From Mycobacterium paraterrae (GTDB taxonomy: Bacteria > Actinomycetota > Actinomycetes > Mycobacteriales > Mycobacteriaceae): a DNA stretch of 64,000 nt. The position numbers and the translations under genes were made by a program. The notes beneath the pieces are model-generated. The model made no database searches. It was not told the DNA's origin and worked only from the letters and a program-made list of their open reading frames with translations. Within the stretch, counting starts at the first letter, position 1; each line of letters opens with the position of its first letter. Location of the stretch: positions 620,001 to 684,000 of the forward strand of contig NZ_CP092488.2 in the NCBI RefSeq assembly GCF_022430545.2. Reading direction: 5' to 3'. This document shows positions 33,109 to 42,044 of this stretch, piece after piece.

Positions 33109-33971
33109 TTCTGCCCCGCCTTACTCAATGTCGGCTGCTTGAGGTCGCTGACCACCCCGACTACCGACAACATCCGCAGCACCGCGCCGCCGATGTCGAT
33201 CTGCCACCAGCGCACCCGTGTGGTGTACACCCGGGGCGCGTCGTGGTGGTTGGCATGGTTGCCGCCGCCGAAGGACGGCAGCGCGAGCCAGAAGCGGTTA
33301 CGCGCCTGCCCTGAGTGCGGCAGTTGCGCACGCTCGCCGCGCAGATGGCCGAGCGAGTTGACACCCCAAATCACGTGGCTCACCAAGAAGATTCGCACCA
33401 ACCCGCCCCACAAAAAGCCCGTGAGGGCGCCCCATGGGCCGTCGGCCGCCAATCCGATCAGCGCCGGAATCACCAGTCCCAGTGCCGCCCAGGTCAGGTA
33501 GCTGCGGTGAATCGCGATCGTTCGCGGACTCTGCCAGAGGTCCTTGACCTCGCCGGCGGTCACCGTCATGGAGGTGTACTCCGGCCGAAATAGCCAGCCG
33601 GCGTGCGCATGAGCCAGCCCGCGGGCGCCGCGGTAAGGCCAGTGCGGCGAATGCGGGTCACCTTCGCGGTCGGTGACCGAGTGGTGGCGTCGATGCGTCG
33701 TCGCCCACCACATCACCGGACCGAGAAATGCGCTCGAGCCGAGCGCGCCGAGCAGCCATACCAGCGACGCGGGACCGGTGAAGGCGCGATGGGAGAAATA
33801 CCGGTGGTAGCCGAGTTCGACGCCGGCCATCGTGGCCAGCGAACCTGCCACCACCATGACCAGGTCGGTGCGCGTCGGTCCAATCCCGTTCAGCCACAAC
33901 GCCGCTACCGCGACGACTGCCAATGCCGGTGCGACGACGACGAAGGTCGCGAGGATCCGCTCACGCGTCAT
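33105..33971 (-). CDS. Membrane fatty-acid desaturase, stearoyl-CoA (delta-9) type
   Basis: 288 aa. The three histidine clusters of membrane di-iron desaturases are intact: HRYFSH (about 56-61), HRRHH (about 93-97) and HANHH (about 241-245). Hydrophobic helices lie between them in the usual two-pair arrangement (ILATFVVVAPALAVVAVAAL, then GLVIPALIGLAADG). Such enzymes insert a cis double bond with oxygen and an electron carrier. ATGA overlaps join it to both the ligase and the methyltransferase, so it acts in the same pathway. Acyl-CoA or acyl-ACP could be the substrate; the adjacent ACP favours the latter. Confidence 0.93.
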   Translation of the reverse strand: MTRERILATFVVVAPALAVVAVAALWLNGIGPTRTDLVMVVAGSLATMAGVELGYHRYFSHRAFTGPASLVWLLGALGSSAFLGPVMWWATTHRRHHSVTDREGDPHSPHWPYRGARGLAHAHAGWLFRPEYTSMTVTAGEVKDLWQSPRTIAIHRSYLTWAALGLVIPALIGLAADGPWGALTGFLWGGLVRIFLVSHVIWGVNSLGHLRGERAQLPHSGQARNRFWLALPSFGGGNHANHHDAPRVYTTRVRWWQIDIGGAVLRMLSVVGVVSDLKQPTLSKAGQK

Positions 33972-35680
33972 GCGCTTCGTCCCAACACGTAACGATGTAC
34001 TTCGGCCAATTCATCGCGTCCGTATAAGGCCCTGAGTTCGCCACGTCGCATTTTGCCGCTGGTCGTGCGAGGAATGCCGCCCCGCTTGACGAAAGCCACC
34101 TCATCGGGTGGTGCTCCGTGCTCCGCGGCGATCGCACCGACGATCCGATCAGCCACGTCATCCCAAGCGTCCTCCGCTCCGCGGGCGATCTCCGCAACGA
34201 CGACCAACCGCTCCCGCGAACCGTCGTCGTGCCCGAAGGACGCGCACCCGTTCGGGTGCAACGACTCAACGTGCAGTTGTTCCACGGTGTGCTCCAGGTC
34301 TTCGGCAGCGTATTTGACGCCGTTGCGCACCACGATGTCCTTGTCGCGGCCGGTGACGTACAACTCGTCAGCGACCAAGCAACCACGGTCGCCGGTGCGC
34401 AACCACGACGTACCGTCGAGCACGGCACCGAACGTCTCCTCCGACGCCTGCTGCTTACCGAAATACCCTTGCGCGACACTGGATCCGCGTACCCAGATCT
34501 CACCCTCGACTCCGTCCGGGCACCGCGTTTCACCCGCTTCGTCGACAATCGCGACCTCAAGTCCGTCGCGTGCACGCCCGCAGCTCACCCGGTCGACGCC
34601 CCGCCCGTCGCGCCACACCCCGGGCGATTCATCGCGCTGCCCGCCCGTCACCATCAGCGTCGCCTCGGCAAGCCCGTAGCAGGGGTAGAAGGCCTCGCGC
34701 CGGAATCCGACACCACTGAACGTGGCAGCGAAGCGGTCCAGTGTCGCGGCTCGCACCGGCTCGGCGCCGACGAACGCAAGGTTCCAACGCGACAGATCCA
34801 GTTCGTGGAGACCGGTAGCGCCCTGACGCTGCACGGCTGCAACGCACATGTCGTATGCGAAGTTCGGTGCGCCACTTGTCGTTACCCCATGCCGGCTGAT
34901 CTCCCGTAACCAACGCAGCGGGTGCTTGAGGAACTGCAGCGGCGTCATCATCACGCACTCGGCACCAGAGAACACCGGTTGCAGCACGTTGCCGATCAGC
35001 CCCATGTCGTGCTGAAACGGCAGCCAGCCAAGGACCACCGTCGACGAGCCGTGCTCGAAGGCGTTTTGAATCAGCGCCTCGTTGGCCATCAGGTTGCGAT
35101 GGCTCACCATGACGCCGCGGGGCGAGCCCGTGGAGCCCGACGAATACTGCAGGATGGCGAGGTCGTCAGCGCCCGCCGCAACCTCGAACACCTCGGCGTC
35201 GCGGCCATCCAGCTCGTCGACCGCAATGCACGGCGTAGCCGCGAGTTCGGGCACCAGAGCGCGCGCCGCGAGCAGTTCGTGCGTTGTCAGCACTACCTGT
35301 GGCTGCGCCTCGGCGACGATCGCCTGCAACCGCGGCAGGGTCTGCGCCAGGCGTGAGGGGTTCGGCACGTGAGCCGGCACGGCGCACACCCCGGCGTAGA
35401 AACAGCCGAACAATGCGTCGAGAAACGTTGAGTCTTGCGGCAGTAGCAGCAGCGCGCGCGGCTGCTCGTGGCTGGTGCGAAGCTCGCGTAGCGCCGCGGC
35501 CACGGCGCGTGCCCCTGCATCGAGTTGACCCCAGGTTCTGGTTATCACGTCGCTGTTGTCGTCGAGGAACCGGAACGCGCGATCCTCCGGCTGGTAGAGC
35601 CGGCGCTGTTGCAATACATGCGCGATGGTCGTGCCTGGCGCGCAGGTATCGGGCGCGCCCAGACAAGCCAGATCCGTCAT
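33968..35680 (-). CDS. Fatty-acyl-AMP ligase (FAAL/FadD family)
   Basis: 570 aa from ATG 35680, with a GGGGGGAG ribosome-binding site; the in-frame start 48 bp further upstream is less likely. ANL-superfamily motifs are present: ILQYSSGSTGSPRGVMVSHR, LPFQHDMGLIGNVLQPVFSG (the HDMGLIG motif is typical of FAALs), FYPCYGLAEATL, and WLRTGDRGCLVADELYVTGR. FAALs activate fatty acids as acyl-AMP and pass them to a carrier protein rather than to CoA. The operon includes a stand-alone ACP, the natural acceptor. It is the first gene of the unit, 222 bp after the Rv1354c-like gene. Confidence 0.93.
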   Translation of the reverse strand: MTDLACLGAPDTCAPGTTIAHVLQQRRLYQPEDRAFRFLDDNSDVITRTWGQLDAGARAVAAALRELRTSHEQPRALLLLPQDSTFLDALFGCFYAGVCAVPAHVPNPSRLAQTLPRLQAIVAEAQPQVVLTTHELLAARALVPELAATPCIAVDELDGRDAEVFEVAAGADDLAILQYSSGSTGSPRGVMVSHRNLMANEALIQNAFEHGSSTVVLGWLPFQHDMGLIGNVLQPVFSGAECVMMTPLQFLKHPLRWLREISRHGVTTSGAPNFAYDMCVAAVQRQGATGLHELDLSRWNLAFVGAEPVRAATLDRFAATFSGVGFRREAFYPCYGLAEATLMVTGGQRDESPGVWRDGRGVDRVSCGRARDGLEVAIVDEAGETRCPDGVEGEIWVRGSSVAQGYFGKQQASEETFGAVLDGTSWLRTGDRGCLVADELYVTGRDKDIVVRNGVKYAAEDLEHTVEQLHVESLHPNGCASFGHDDGSRERLVVVAEIARGAEDAWDDVADRIVGAIAAEHGAPPDEVAFVKRGGIPRTTSGKMRRGELRALYGRDELAEVHRYVLGRSA

Positions 35681-35902
35681 CGCGCACTCCCCCCGCTTCG
35701 CCGGAAACTCAATGACGCATCTGGCCACCCGTCTGATTTGAAGGGGCCCGATCGTCTACTATCTTAACCGGTCGAATGTGCCGCGCGCGATGTTCGCGGT
35801 GATCGTCAGAACTAGCGGTATGCCTGCTCAACGCGTTCAGCTAGATTACTGCGCCATTGCTATTCGGCGATGAAGGGATTGAGACGAGCGGGCCCAGCCC
35901 CG
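35681..35902 (-). promoter_or_regulatory. Candidate promoter region of the acyl-AMP ligase operon
   Basis: 222 bp between the Rv1354c-like stop and the ligase start. On the minus strand TAAGAT (plus 35761-35766) is a reasonable -10 hexamer and would give a leader of about 70 nt. The -35 is unclear. The gap suggests the lipid genes have their own promoter and do not depend only on read-through. Confidence 0.3.
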
Positions 35903-37744
35903 CTATTTAGACAGGTTCAGCGGTGCGAAGCGCTTGGCGAGCAGCGCTTCCATGTCAACTGCATCGACCGGCTGTGACAGCAAAAACCCTTGTCCGCGTG
36001 TGCATCCCAGTTCCAGCAGAATCCTGGCGGATTCGACGGTCTCGATGCCCTCGGCGACGACGTCGAGTTGGAAAGCATGGGCTAGCGCCATGATCGATTG
36101 GACGATCGCGAGATCGCCGGAATCAGTCCCGAGGTCGCGGACGAATCCCTTGTCGATTTTGAGAATGTCGACCGGCAATGTCTTCAAATAGGTGAGCGCG
36201 CTATACCCGGTGCCGAAATCGTCCACCGCGATCTGCACACCCAGGGCTTTGAGCTCCGCAAGGGTCTTCTGGGTAGCGTCGATATCCTGGACGACAACGC
36301 CTTCCGTGATCTCCAGGCACAACGCGCCCGGTTCGAGACCGAACTCGTGAAGGTTGGCTGCGACTGTGTCGACGATCCCGTCCGCAACGAGTTGCACCGG
36401 CGACACGTTGACCCGCAACACCGCCTTCCGACCGATGCCTCGCGATCGCCACTCATTCAATTGCGCACAGGCCGAATGCATCACCCGCCGGCCGAGCTTG
36501 CCCGCGAGGTTGATCGACTCGGCGACGCCGATGAACGAATCGGGCATCAACAGCCCGTACGTCGGGTGCTGAAGGCGTATCAGCGCTTCGGTGCCGAGCA
36601 CCTCGCCCGTGCGAAGGTCGAACTCCGGCAGGAAGCGCAGCACCAGCGCGTCGTTGTCGCCGGCAATGGTCTCTTCCAAGTGAAGTTCGATGTCGTCGCG
36701 AAGCGCATACCGTTGCGACATCTCCCGGTTGTACGGGGCCACCCGGCTCCCGCCAGACGACTTGGCCGCCGTAGTCGCTTCGTCCGCGCGGCGCAGCAGA
36801 TCCGACGAACTGTCCCGGCCGGGCTCGCCCGCCGCCACCCCGATGCTGACCGTCCGGGCGAGGAATTCGCCATCGATCACCACCTGCTGACGCAAGTGAC
36901 TCTGCAATCGCTGCGCGAATGCCTCGGCGGCCTCGAGTTGCATCGGTTCGTCAGGCACGACGATGAATTCGTCGCCGCCGAAGCGAGCCACAATCGACGG
37001 AACGTCGATGGATTGCTCGACCAATTCGACGAACGCCACGATGAAGCGGTCACCGACGTGATGACCGAGGTGGTCATTGATCACCTTGAGCCGGTCCAGA
37101 TCGAGAAGCAATAGAGCGACCGGGCCCGGCTGGCCGAGTCCGAGCCGTTCGTCGAGGTGCGCGATCAACGCTCTGCGATTGAGCAGACCGGTGAGGTCGT
37201 CGTGCTCCGCCAGGTAGAGCAGCCGGTTCTCGGCGACGATGCGAGCCTGCAGCTGGGCGAACAGACTGGCGATAGCTTGAAGAGCATTCAATTCTTCCGA
37301 CAACCATTCGCGGTCGCCAACTTTGACGAAGCCGAGGATTCCGGTGGTGATGTCGCCCGACAGCAGCGGCACGCATGCCAATGAGGTCTGGGGAATGGCT
37401 CGCCCCTCTTCGACCAGGCGCTGGTATTCCTCGTTCGCCGGCTCGGGCCGGACGACGTCTGGCTCTTTGAGGTTTTCGGCCATTGCGAAGATCGAATCCG
37501 CCTCGGCGAAGTACACCACGCCGATCGGGTCCGGGTCGGGAACATCGGCACGCACCGGCCATTCGGCGATCAGTATCGTCGCATGGATGGTGTGATCGTT
37601 GTGGCGGAGAAAGCCGAAGTCGACGCCGAAGTGATCGACCAAGTCGGCCACGACGCGCTCGCTGATCGCGGCATGGTCGGCCGCGGTGGCCGCCATGAGC
37701 TTGGCGGCCGCCCCGGTAACCAGATCGTCTAAGCCGCCGGACAT
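35903..37744 (-). CDS. dcpA: GAF-GGDEF-EAL cyclic-di-GMP enzyme (Rv1354c/DcpA-like)
   Basis: 613 aa. A GAF-like sensor (about 15-170) precedes a GGDEF domain with an intact FGGDEF active site (near 254). The EAL domain keeps its key residues: TEALIRL, LEITEGVV, VDDFGTGYS, LKIDKGFVRDL and VAEGIET, plus GQGFLLSQP. It should both make and degrade c-di-GMP, as reported for Rv1354c and M. smegmatis DcpA. It follows the Rv1355c-like gene by 26 bp on the same strand, the Rv1354c-Rv1355c order of M. tuberculosis. The symbol follows the M. smegmatis name and is by resemblance. Confidence 0.93.
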   Translation of the reverse strand: MSGGLDDLVTGAAAKLMAATAADHAAISERVVADLVDHFGVDFGFLRHNDHTIHATILIAEWPVRADVPDPDPIGVVYFAEADSIFAMAENLKEPDVVRPEPANEEYQRLVEEGRAIPQTSLACVPLLSGDITTGILGFVKVGDREWLSEELNALQAIASLFAQLQARIVAENRLLYLAEHDDLTGLLNRRALIAHLDERLGLGQPGPVALLLLDLDRLKVINDHLGHHVGDRFIVAFVELVEQSIDVPSIVARFGGDEFIVVPDEPMQLEAAEAFAQRLQSHLRQQVVIDGEFLARTVSIGVAAGEPGRDSSSDLLRRADEATTAAKSSGGSRVAPYNREMSQRYALRDDIELHLEETIAGDNDALVLRFLPEFDLRTGEVLGTEALIRLQHPTYGLLMPDSFIGVAESINLAGKLGRRVMHSACAQLNEWRSRGIGRKAVLRVNVSPVQLVADGIVDTVAANLHEFGLEPGALCLEITEGVVVQDIDATQKTLAELKALGVQIAVDDFGTGYSALTYLKTLPVDILKIDKGFVRDLGTDSGDLAIVQSIMALAHAFQLDVVAEGIETVESARILLELGCTRGQGFLLSQPVDAVDMEALLAKRFAPLNLSK

Positions 37745-37770
37745 GCGTCAACGGTAGCTCTTATTACGAC

Positions 37771-39825
37771 CTATCGTAAATTGACGCGACCGAAATCTCG
37801 CAGGCTGCGGACCGACGCCGGCTCGCTGACTGCGAACCGGAGAATCAGCGCCACACCATCTTCAGAATCGATTCCGACGAGTTGCCTAAAGTCCTCTTGA
37901 CGGGCACTTAACTCGTGCTGAAATTCCGCTGACACGCCGGCGAGATCCTCGGCATCACGGGCGTAGATGAAAATCGGCGAGATGGGCTGCACGGCGAGTC
38001 CGCACCGCTGGGCGACGATCCATACCGCCTCGGCCGCCGAGCCGCCGCGCGCATAGTCGGCGAGCGATCCGCCCGGCACCGCGATCACGGCCAGCGCCGA
38101 GCTGGCCGTCATCTGACGGCGGGTACCCTCGCCCAGCACCGATCCCGCGTTCCACCGCGCCAGTTGGATCATCACCTCCGGGCGCCGCAGGATGTCCACC
38201 ACCGCGAGCTCACCGGGCCCTAATTCGAGGCTGCGGATGTCGATGCCACTGTTGGGCAGCGGGTCACCCGGCCACCGCAGCTCGGAGATCATTTCGGCGT
38301 GCAGCACCGGCGTCAGGTAACGCGCTCGATCGGACGCGGCAAAGATCGCGGCGGCTCGGGCGATGTCTGCCGGTGCCGTGAGGACGTGCAGACGGGCGCC
38401 TTCTCGTTCGGCGGCGGCATGCAGAGCGTCCAGCACACGATCGGCGATCGGTTGCGCAATTCCCAAGCGCCGGTTGGCTTCTCGAATCAGCATCGTGTCG
38501 TAAAGTTCCGCGAGATCGGGATCGGAGCCATCACCGAGGCGCAGCGTTGCCTGCAGCGGCACGCCGTCAGCGGTTTCGGTGATAGTCGCGGGACCCAACA
38601 CGTCGTGAGCCGCGGCGGCGACCTTGGCGTTGAACAACGCTGCACCCACCGCCACAGCGCTACCGCGATAGGCGACGTCCATCGCCGTGGTGTGCTCCGG
38701 CGCAAGCCGGATCACGACAGCGTCCGAGCCGGCGTCGATGTGCCACGGCTGCACGTTTCCCCCGGACGGCGCCCGGATCGCCGCGGCAGCTATGGATCCT
38801 GCCACGCCGGGCCACGACGGTTCCGCATCGCCGGGCGGCGGCGCAGCGTCGTCGTTCGGCAGCTCCGGGTCGGCGAGGCGGTCCAGCGCGGCGCCGACGT
38901 CGAGACGGACCCGGCCCGACGGCAGGTGCTCGCCCAGTCCGATCCGACGCACCGCCTCGGCGATCACCGGCGCCCCCGCCGCGACATCGCCCGACACCTG
39001 AGGCCAGGTCGACAACGTCCGGTCGATCTCCAGCAGCGACGCTGCCCCTCGGGATGACAGGTGCTCGGCCTGAAGGAACCGCAGCAGATGCGGAACCTTT
39101 TCGCCGCTGGTCATCTTTGCCAGCGACGCCGGGTCCACGTCGCCGAGCAATCCGTGCAGGATCGGCCGCTGCGGATCGAGGTCGAATCGCTCCACGTCGA
39201 CCAGTCCGCGGTCGCTGGTCGCCATCAGCACGGGAATCCCGCGAGCCCGCGCCCGTTCGCGCAAGATCGCCTTCATGTCCAGTGAATCGCATTCGTCGAC
39301 CACCACGCTCAGCCCGTCGAAAAACTCGTCGATGGTGTCCTCGGTCAGACCCGCGTCCTGGGTTCGGACTGGCAGATACGGGTCGAGCTCGGCGATTCTG
39401 CGGGCGGCCGCCTCCGCCTTATTGACGCCGATGTCGAAAACCGTCGCCGGCACCCGGTTGAGGTTGGTCAACTCAAGCTGATCGAAATCGGCCAGGCGCA
39501 GCTCGCCGCACAGCCCCTGCGCCGCGAGCGCGTGCGCGATGACATGGCCCGCGCTCAGTCCGACGACGCCGATTCGCAGCGCACCCAATCGCGATTGCTC
39601 TTCGACCGTGACGACGTTCCGGTTGCGATCCAGCCGCACCGCTTTGAAGCCGCGCGGTCCCAGCACCGCGACCACTGCGCGGCGCCACGGGAAGTAGGCC
39701 CATCGGCAGTGTTCCTCGAGCAGTTCGGGATCTGCCGGGGGCAGCAGTTCACGCAATTCGGTCAGCTGAGCCGCCCGGTTGTCGATGAACTCGATGGCGG
39801 GATCCGCGCGCAATGTCTCCAGCAC
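37771..39825 (-). CDS. moeY: Rv1355c family protein (MoeY): ThiF/E1-like plus nitroreductase-like halves
   Basis: 684 aa from GTG 39825; M. tuberculosis Rv1355c is 715 as I recall. Residues ~85-300 are an E1/ThiF-like Rossmann domain (RIGVVGLSAGHVIAHAL, then LRLADFDQLELTNLNR). Residues ~340-640 resemble a nitroreductase, with the FMN loop AIRAPSGGNVQPWHI. The CxxC zinc site of MoeB/ThiF is not seen, so an ordinary molybdopterin role is doubtful despite the inherited name. The frame stays open 18 codons upstream to an ATC at 39879, preceded by AGGGAG. The true start may be this non-standard codon, because the GTG has poor ribosome-binding sequence. Coupled to the Rv1354c-like gene. Biochemical function is unknown. 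Confidence 0.88.
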   Translation of the reverse strand: MLETLRADPAIEFIDNRAAQLTELRELLPPADPELLEEHCRWAYFPWRRAVVAVLGPRGFKAVRLDRNRNVVTVEEQSRLGALRIGVVGLSAGHVIAHALAAQGLCGELRLADFDQLELTNLNRVPATVFDIGVNKAEAAARRIAELDPYLPVRTQDAGLTEDTIDEFFDGLSVVVDECDSLDMKAILRERARARGIPVLMATSDRGLVDVERFDLDPQRPILHGLLGDVDPASLAKMTSGEKVPHLLRFLQAEHLSSRGAASLLEIDRTLSTWPQVSGDVAAGAPVIAEAVRRIGLGEHLPSGRVRLDVGAALDRLADPELPNDDAAPPPGDAEPSWPGVAGSIAAAAIRAPSGGNVQPWHIDAGSDAVVIRLAPEHTTAMDVAYRGSAVAVGAALFNAKVAAAAHDVLGPATITETADGVPLQATLRLGDGSDPDLAELYDTMLIREANRRLGIAQPIADRVLDALHAAAEREGARLHVLTAPADIARAAAIFAASDRARYLTPVLHAEMISELRWPGDPLPNSGIDIRSLELGPGELAVVDILRRPEVMIQLARWNAGSVLGEGTRRQMTASSALAVIAVPGGSLADYARGGSAAEAVWIVAQRCGLAVQPISPIFIYARDAEDLAGVSAEFQHELSARQEDFRQLVGIDSEDGVALILRFAVSEPASVRSLRDFGRVNLR

Positions 39826-40168
39826 CGCGTAATCGGCCGCGTCCTCCTCGTCGAGGACCGAAGCCTTGAATGCTGCGATGGTCGTCTCCCTCGATCATGA
39901 GCCCCGAATCGGCGTGAAAATACCAACGGTGTGAGCTAACCATCACGGCAACGCTTTCGCTGCGGCTCAGATATTGCATTATTCAACATCTGAATTAAGT
40001 TCCGGTCCGGCTGCGGAATGTCGTTGGCGCGTGCGAGTTTCCGATTTCAGAGTGCTCGACTAAGTGGCGAGATTTAAGTCACATTCCGGTGCTATCGCCC
40101 GTCCGCCGCGCATCCGGCTCCGAACCGCATGCGACAGCTACCGCATAACGAGGAGCCAGTAGTACACC
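39826..40168. promoter_or_regulatory. Divergent intergenic region with a 27-bp imperfect palindrome
   Basis: 343 bp between the Rv1355c-like gene and a rightward GGDEF-EAL gene, AT-richer around 39900-40080. TCAGATATTG (39967-39976) pairs with CAACATCTGA (39984-39993) at nine of ten positions around a 7-base spacer. It is suitable as a dimeric regulator site or a small stem-loop. Bases 39826-39882 may be the start of the moeY coding sequence if the ATC start is used. Confidence 0.5.
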
Positions 40169-42025
40169 GTGCCGACGAATCTGGGGCTCGTCACGCGCAT
40201 CGCCAATCAGTTGCTGGAAGCAAACGCATCCGACGCCGCTCACGCCAGCGAACGAGTTTTAGCTCAACTAGTGGAGCATTTCGACTTGCACTATGCGTTT
40301 CTCCGGCACAGTGACCACGACATCCGCGCCTCGTTGCTGATCGCCGAGTGGCCGCCACGGACCGATGTGCCGAATCCCGATCCGTTCTCCGTCGTCTCGT
40401 TCACCAGCGACCACCCCGCGTTGGCCCTGTGCGCCAATGGCAAAGAGTTGGTGACGGTGCACCATAACTACGACGGCACGCTCTGGCCCCGGTTGATCAC
40501 CAGCACTCGGCGCGGACCACTGACTGTGGCCGCCGCACCGCTCATTGAAGGAACGACGACCACGGGCGTGCTCGGATTCGTCAAGCGCCGCGGGCGCCGG
40601 TGGAACGCGGAGGCCCGGCACACGCTCGAGACGGTGGCTTGTTTGCTCGCACAGTTCCAGGCCCGCGTCTGCGCCGAGGAACAGCTTCGCCATCTCGCCG
40701 ACCATGACGACCTCACCGGACTGCGCAATCGCCGAGCGCTGCTTGTACACCTCACGGACCGGCTCGCGCCTCATCAGCCGGGTCCGGTCGCCGTGCTGTA
40801 CTTCGACCTGGACCGTTTGAAAGCGATCAACGACACCCTCGGCCACGCCGCCGGCGATCAATTCATCGGGGATTTCGCGGATCGCTTGCGTGACTGCGCC
40901 GGAGACCGCTGCCTGGTAGCCCGATTGGGCGGCGACGAGTTCGTGGTCGTGCCGGACCAACCGATGACGACGAATGCCGCGGAACGGTTCGCCGACCGGT
41001 TCCGCACGTCCGTCCACGATCGGCTGACGATCGAGGGCAGGGACATCACTCGGACCGTGAGCATCGGTGTTGCCGCAGGGATGCCGGGCTCTGTCAGCGC
41101 TATCGATCTGCTGGGTCGAGCGGACGAGGCGGTGCTGGCGGCCAAGCGCGCGGGCCGCGATCAGATCATCGCGGCCAGCGAAAATTCGTTGAAACAGTTG
41201 TTCCGCAACGATATCCGTGCGCACGTGACCGGTGAGGTCGACAGGGACGCGCTGCTGGTGAGTTACTTGCCCGAGGTCGACTTGTGGACGGGCGCCCTCA
41301 CTGGCGTCGAGGCGCTGGTTCGCTGGCGGCATCCGGCCCGCGGCCTGCTGGTACGCGACTCGTTCATCGGGGTGGCCGAGTCGATGAACCTGGCAGGTGA
41401 CGTGGACCGGTGGGTTCTGCGGACCGCCTGCGCGCAGTTCAGCGAGTGGCGCGCTCGCGGCTTGGGAGCCGGTATGTCGTTGCGGGTGAACGTTTCCCCG
41501 CTGCAACTGACCGCACCTGATTTCGTCCGCACCATCGGCGGCACCGCCGCTGAGTTCGGCATGGACGACGGGTCGCTGTGTCTGGAGCTCACAGAACGCG
41601 CGATCGTGCATGACATCGAGAACACCACCCGCACACTGACCAGGCTCAAAGACCTCGGCGTGCAGACCGCCATCGACGACTTCGGCACCGGCTACGCCGT
41701 CATGTCAGATCTCAAAGCGTTGCCCATCGACGTGCTCAAGATCCACCCACGGTTCGTCCGTGATCTCGGCACCAACACCAACCACCTGGCGATTGTGCGC
41801 GCGATCATCGGCCTCGCCCACGCGTTCAACCTCGAGCTTGTCGCCGATGGCCTTGAAACACCTTCTGCGGCAATGGCATTGCTGCATCACGGCTGCCACC
41901 GCGCGCAGGGTTATCTGTTCTCACGTCCCCTCACGGCTGAGGCGACGGAGACGCTACTGCGCTCACGTCGGATGCCCATGCCGTTCCTGACCGAACACGC
42001 CGTCCCTGCCGAAGCCGCGATCTGA
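40169..42025 (+). CDS. Second GAF-GGDEF-EAL protein with altered EAL residues
   Basis: 618 aa from GTG 40169; AGGAG lies about 14 bases upstream. It is a divergent paralogue of the leftward Rv1354c-like protein, with the same layout and length: a GAF-like sensor, GGDEF with LGGDEF intact, then EAL. The EAL domain keeps GVEALVRW, LELTERAI, IDDFGTGYA, catalytic Lys524 and AQGYLFSRP. But the usual KID is KIH (His526) and the usual AEGxET is ADGLET (Asp560), which changes a conserved metal-site Glu. The protein is probably an active diguanylate cyclase with a weakened or regulatory EAL. Two such enzymes flank the Rv1355c gene, so c-di-GMP control of this region is likely. Confidence 0.92.
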   Translation: MPTNLGLVTRIANQLLEANASDAAHASERVLAQLVEHFDLHYAFLRHSDHDIRASLLIAEWPPRTDVPNPDPFSVVSFTSDHPALALCANGKELVTVHHNYDGTLWPRLITSTRRGPLTVAAAPLIEGTTTTGVLGFVKRRGRRWNAEARHTLETVACLLAQFQARVCAEEQLRHLADHDDLTGLRNRRALLVHLTDRLAPHQPGPVAVLYFDLDRLKAINDTLGHAAGDQFIGDFADRLRDCAGDRCLVARLGGDEFVVVPDQPMTTNAAERFADRFRTSVHDRLTIEGRDITRTVSIGVAAGMPGSVSAIDLLGRADEAVLAAKRAGRDQIIAASENSLKQLFRNDIRAHVTGEVDRDALLVSYLPEVDLWTGALTGVEALVRWRHPARGLLVRDSFIGVAESMNLAGDVDRWVLRTACAQFSEWRARGLGAGMSLRVNVSPLQLTAPDFVRTIGGTAAEFGMDDGSLCLELTERAIVHDIENTTRTLTRLKDLGVQTAIDDFGTGYAVMSDLKALPIDVLKIHPRFVRDLGTNTNHLAIVRAIIGLAHAFNLELVADGLETPSAAMALLHHGCHRAQGYLFSRPLTAEATETLLRSRRMPMPFLTEHAVPAEAAI

Positions 42026-42044
42026 CAGCGGTCACCCTGGCCAG

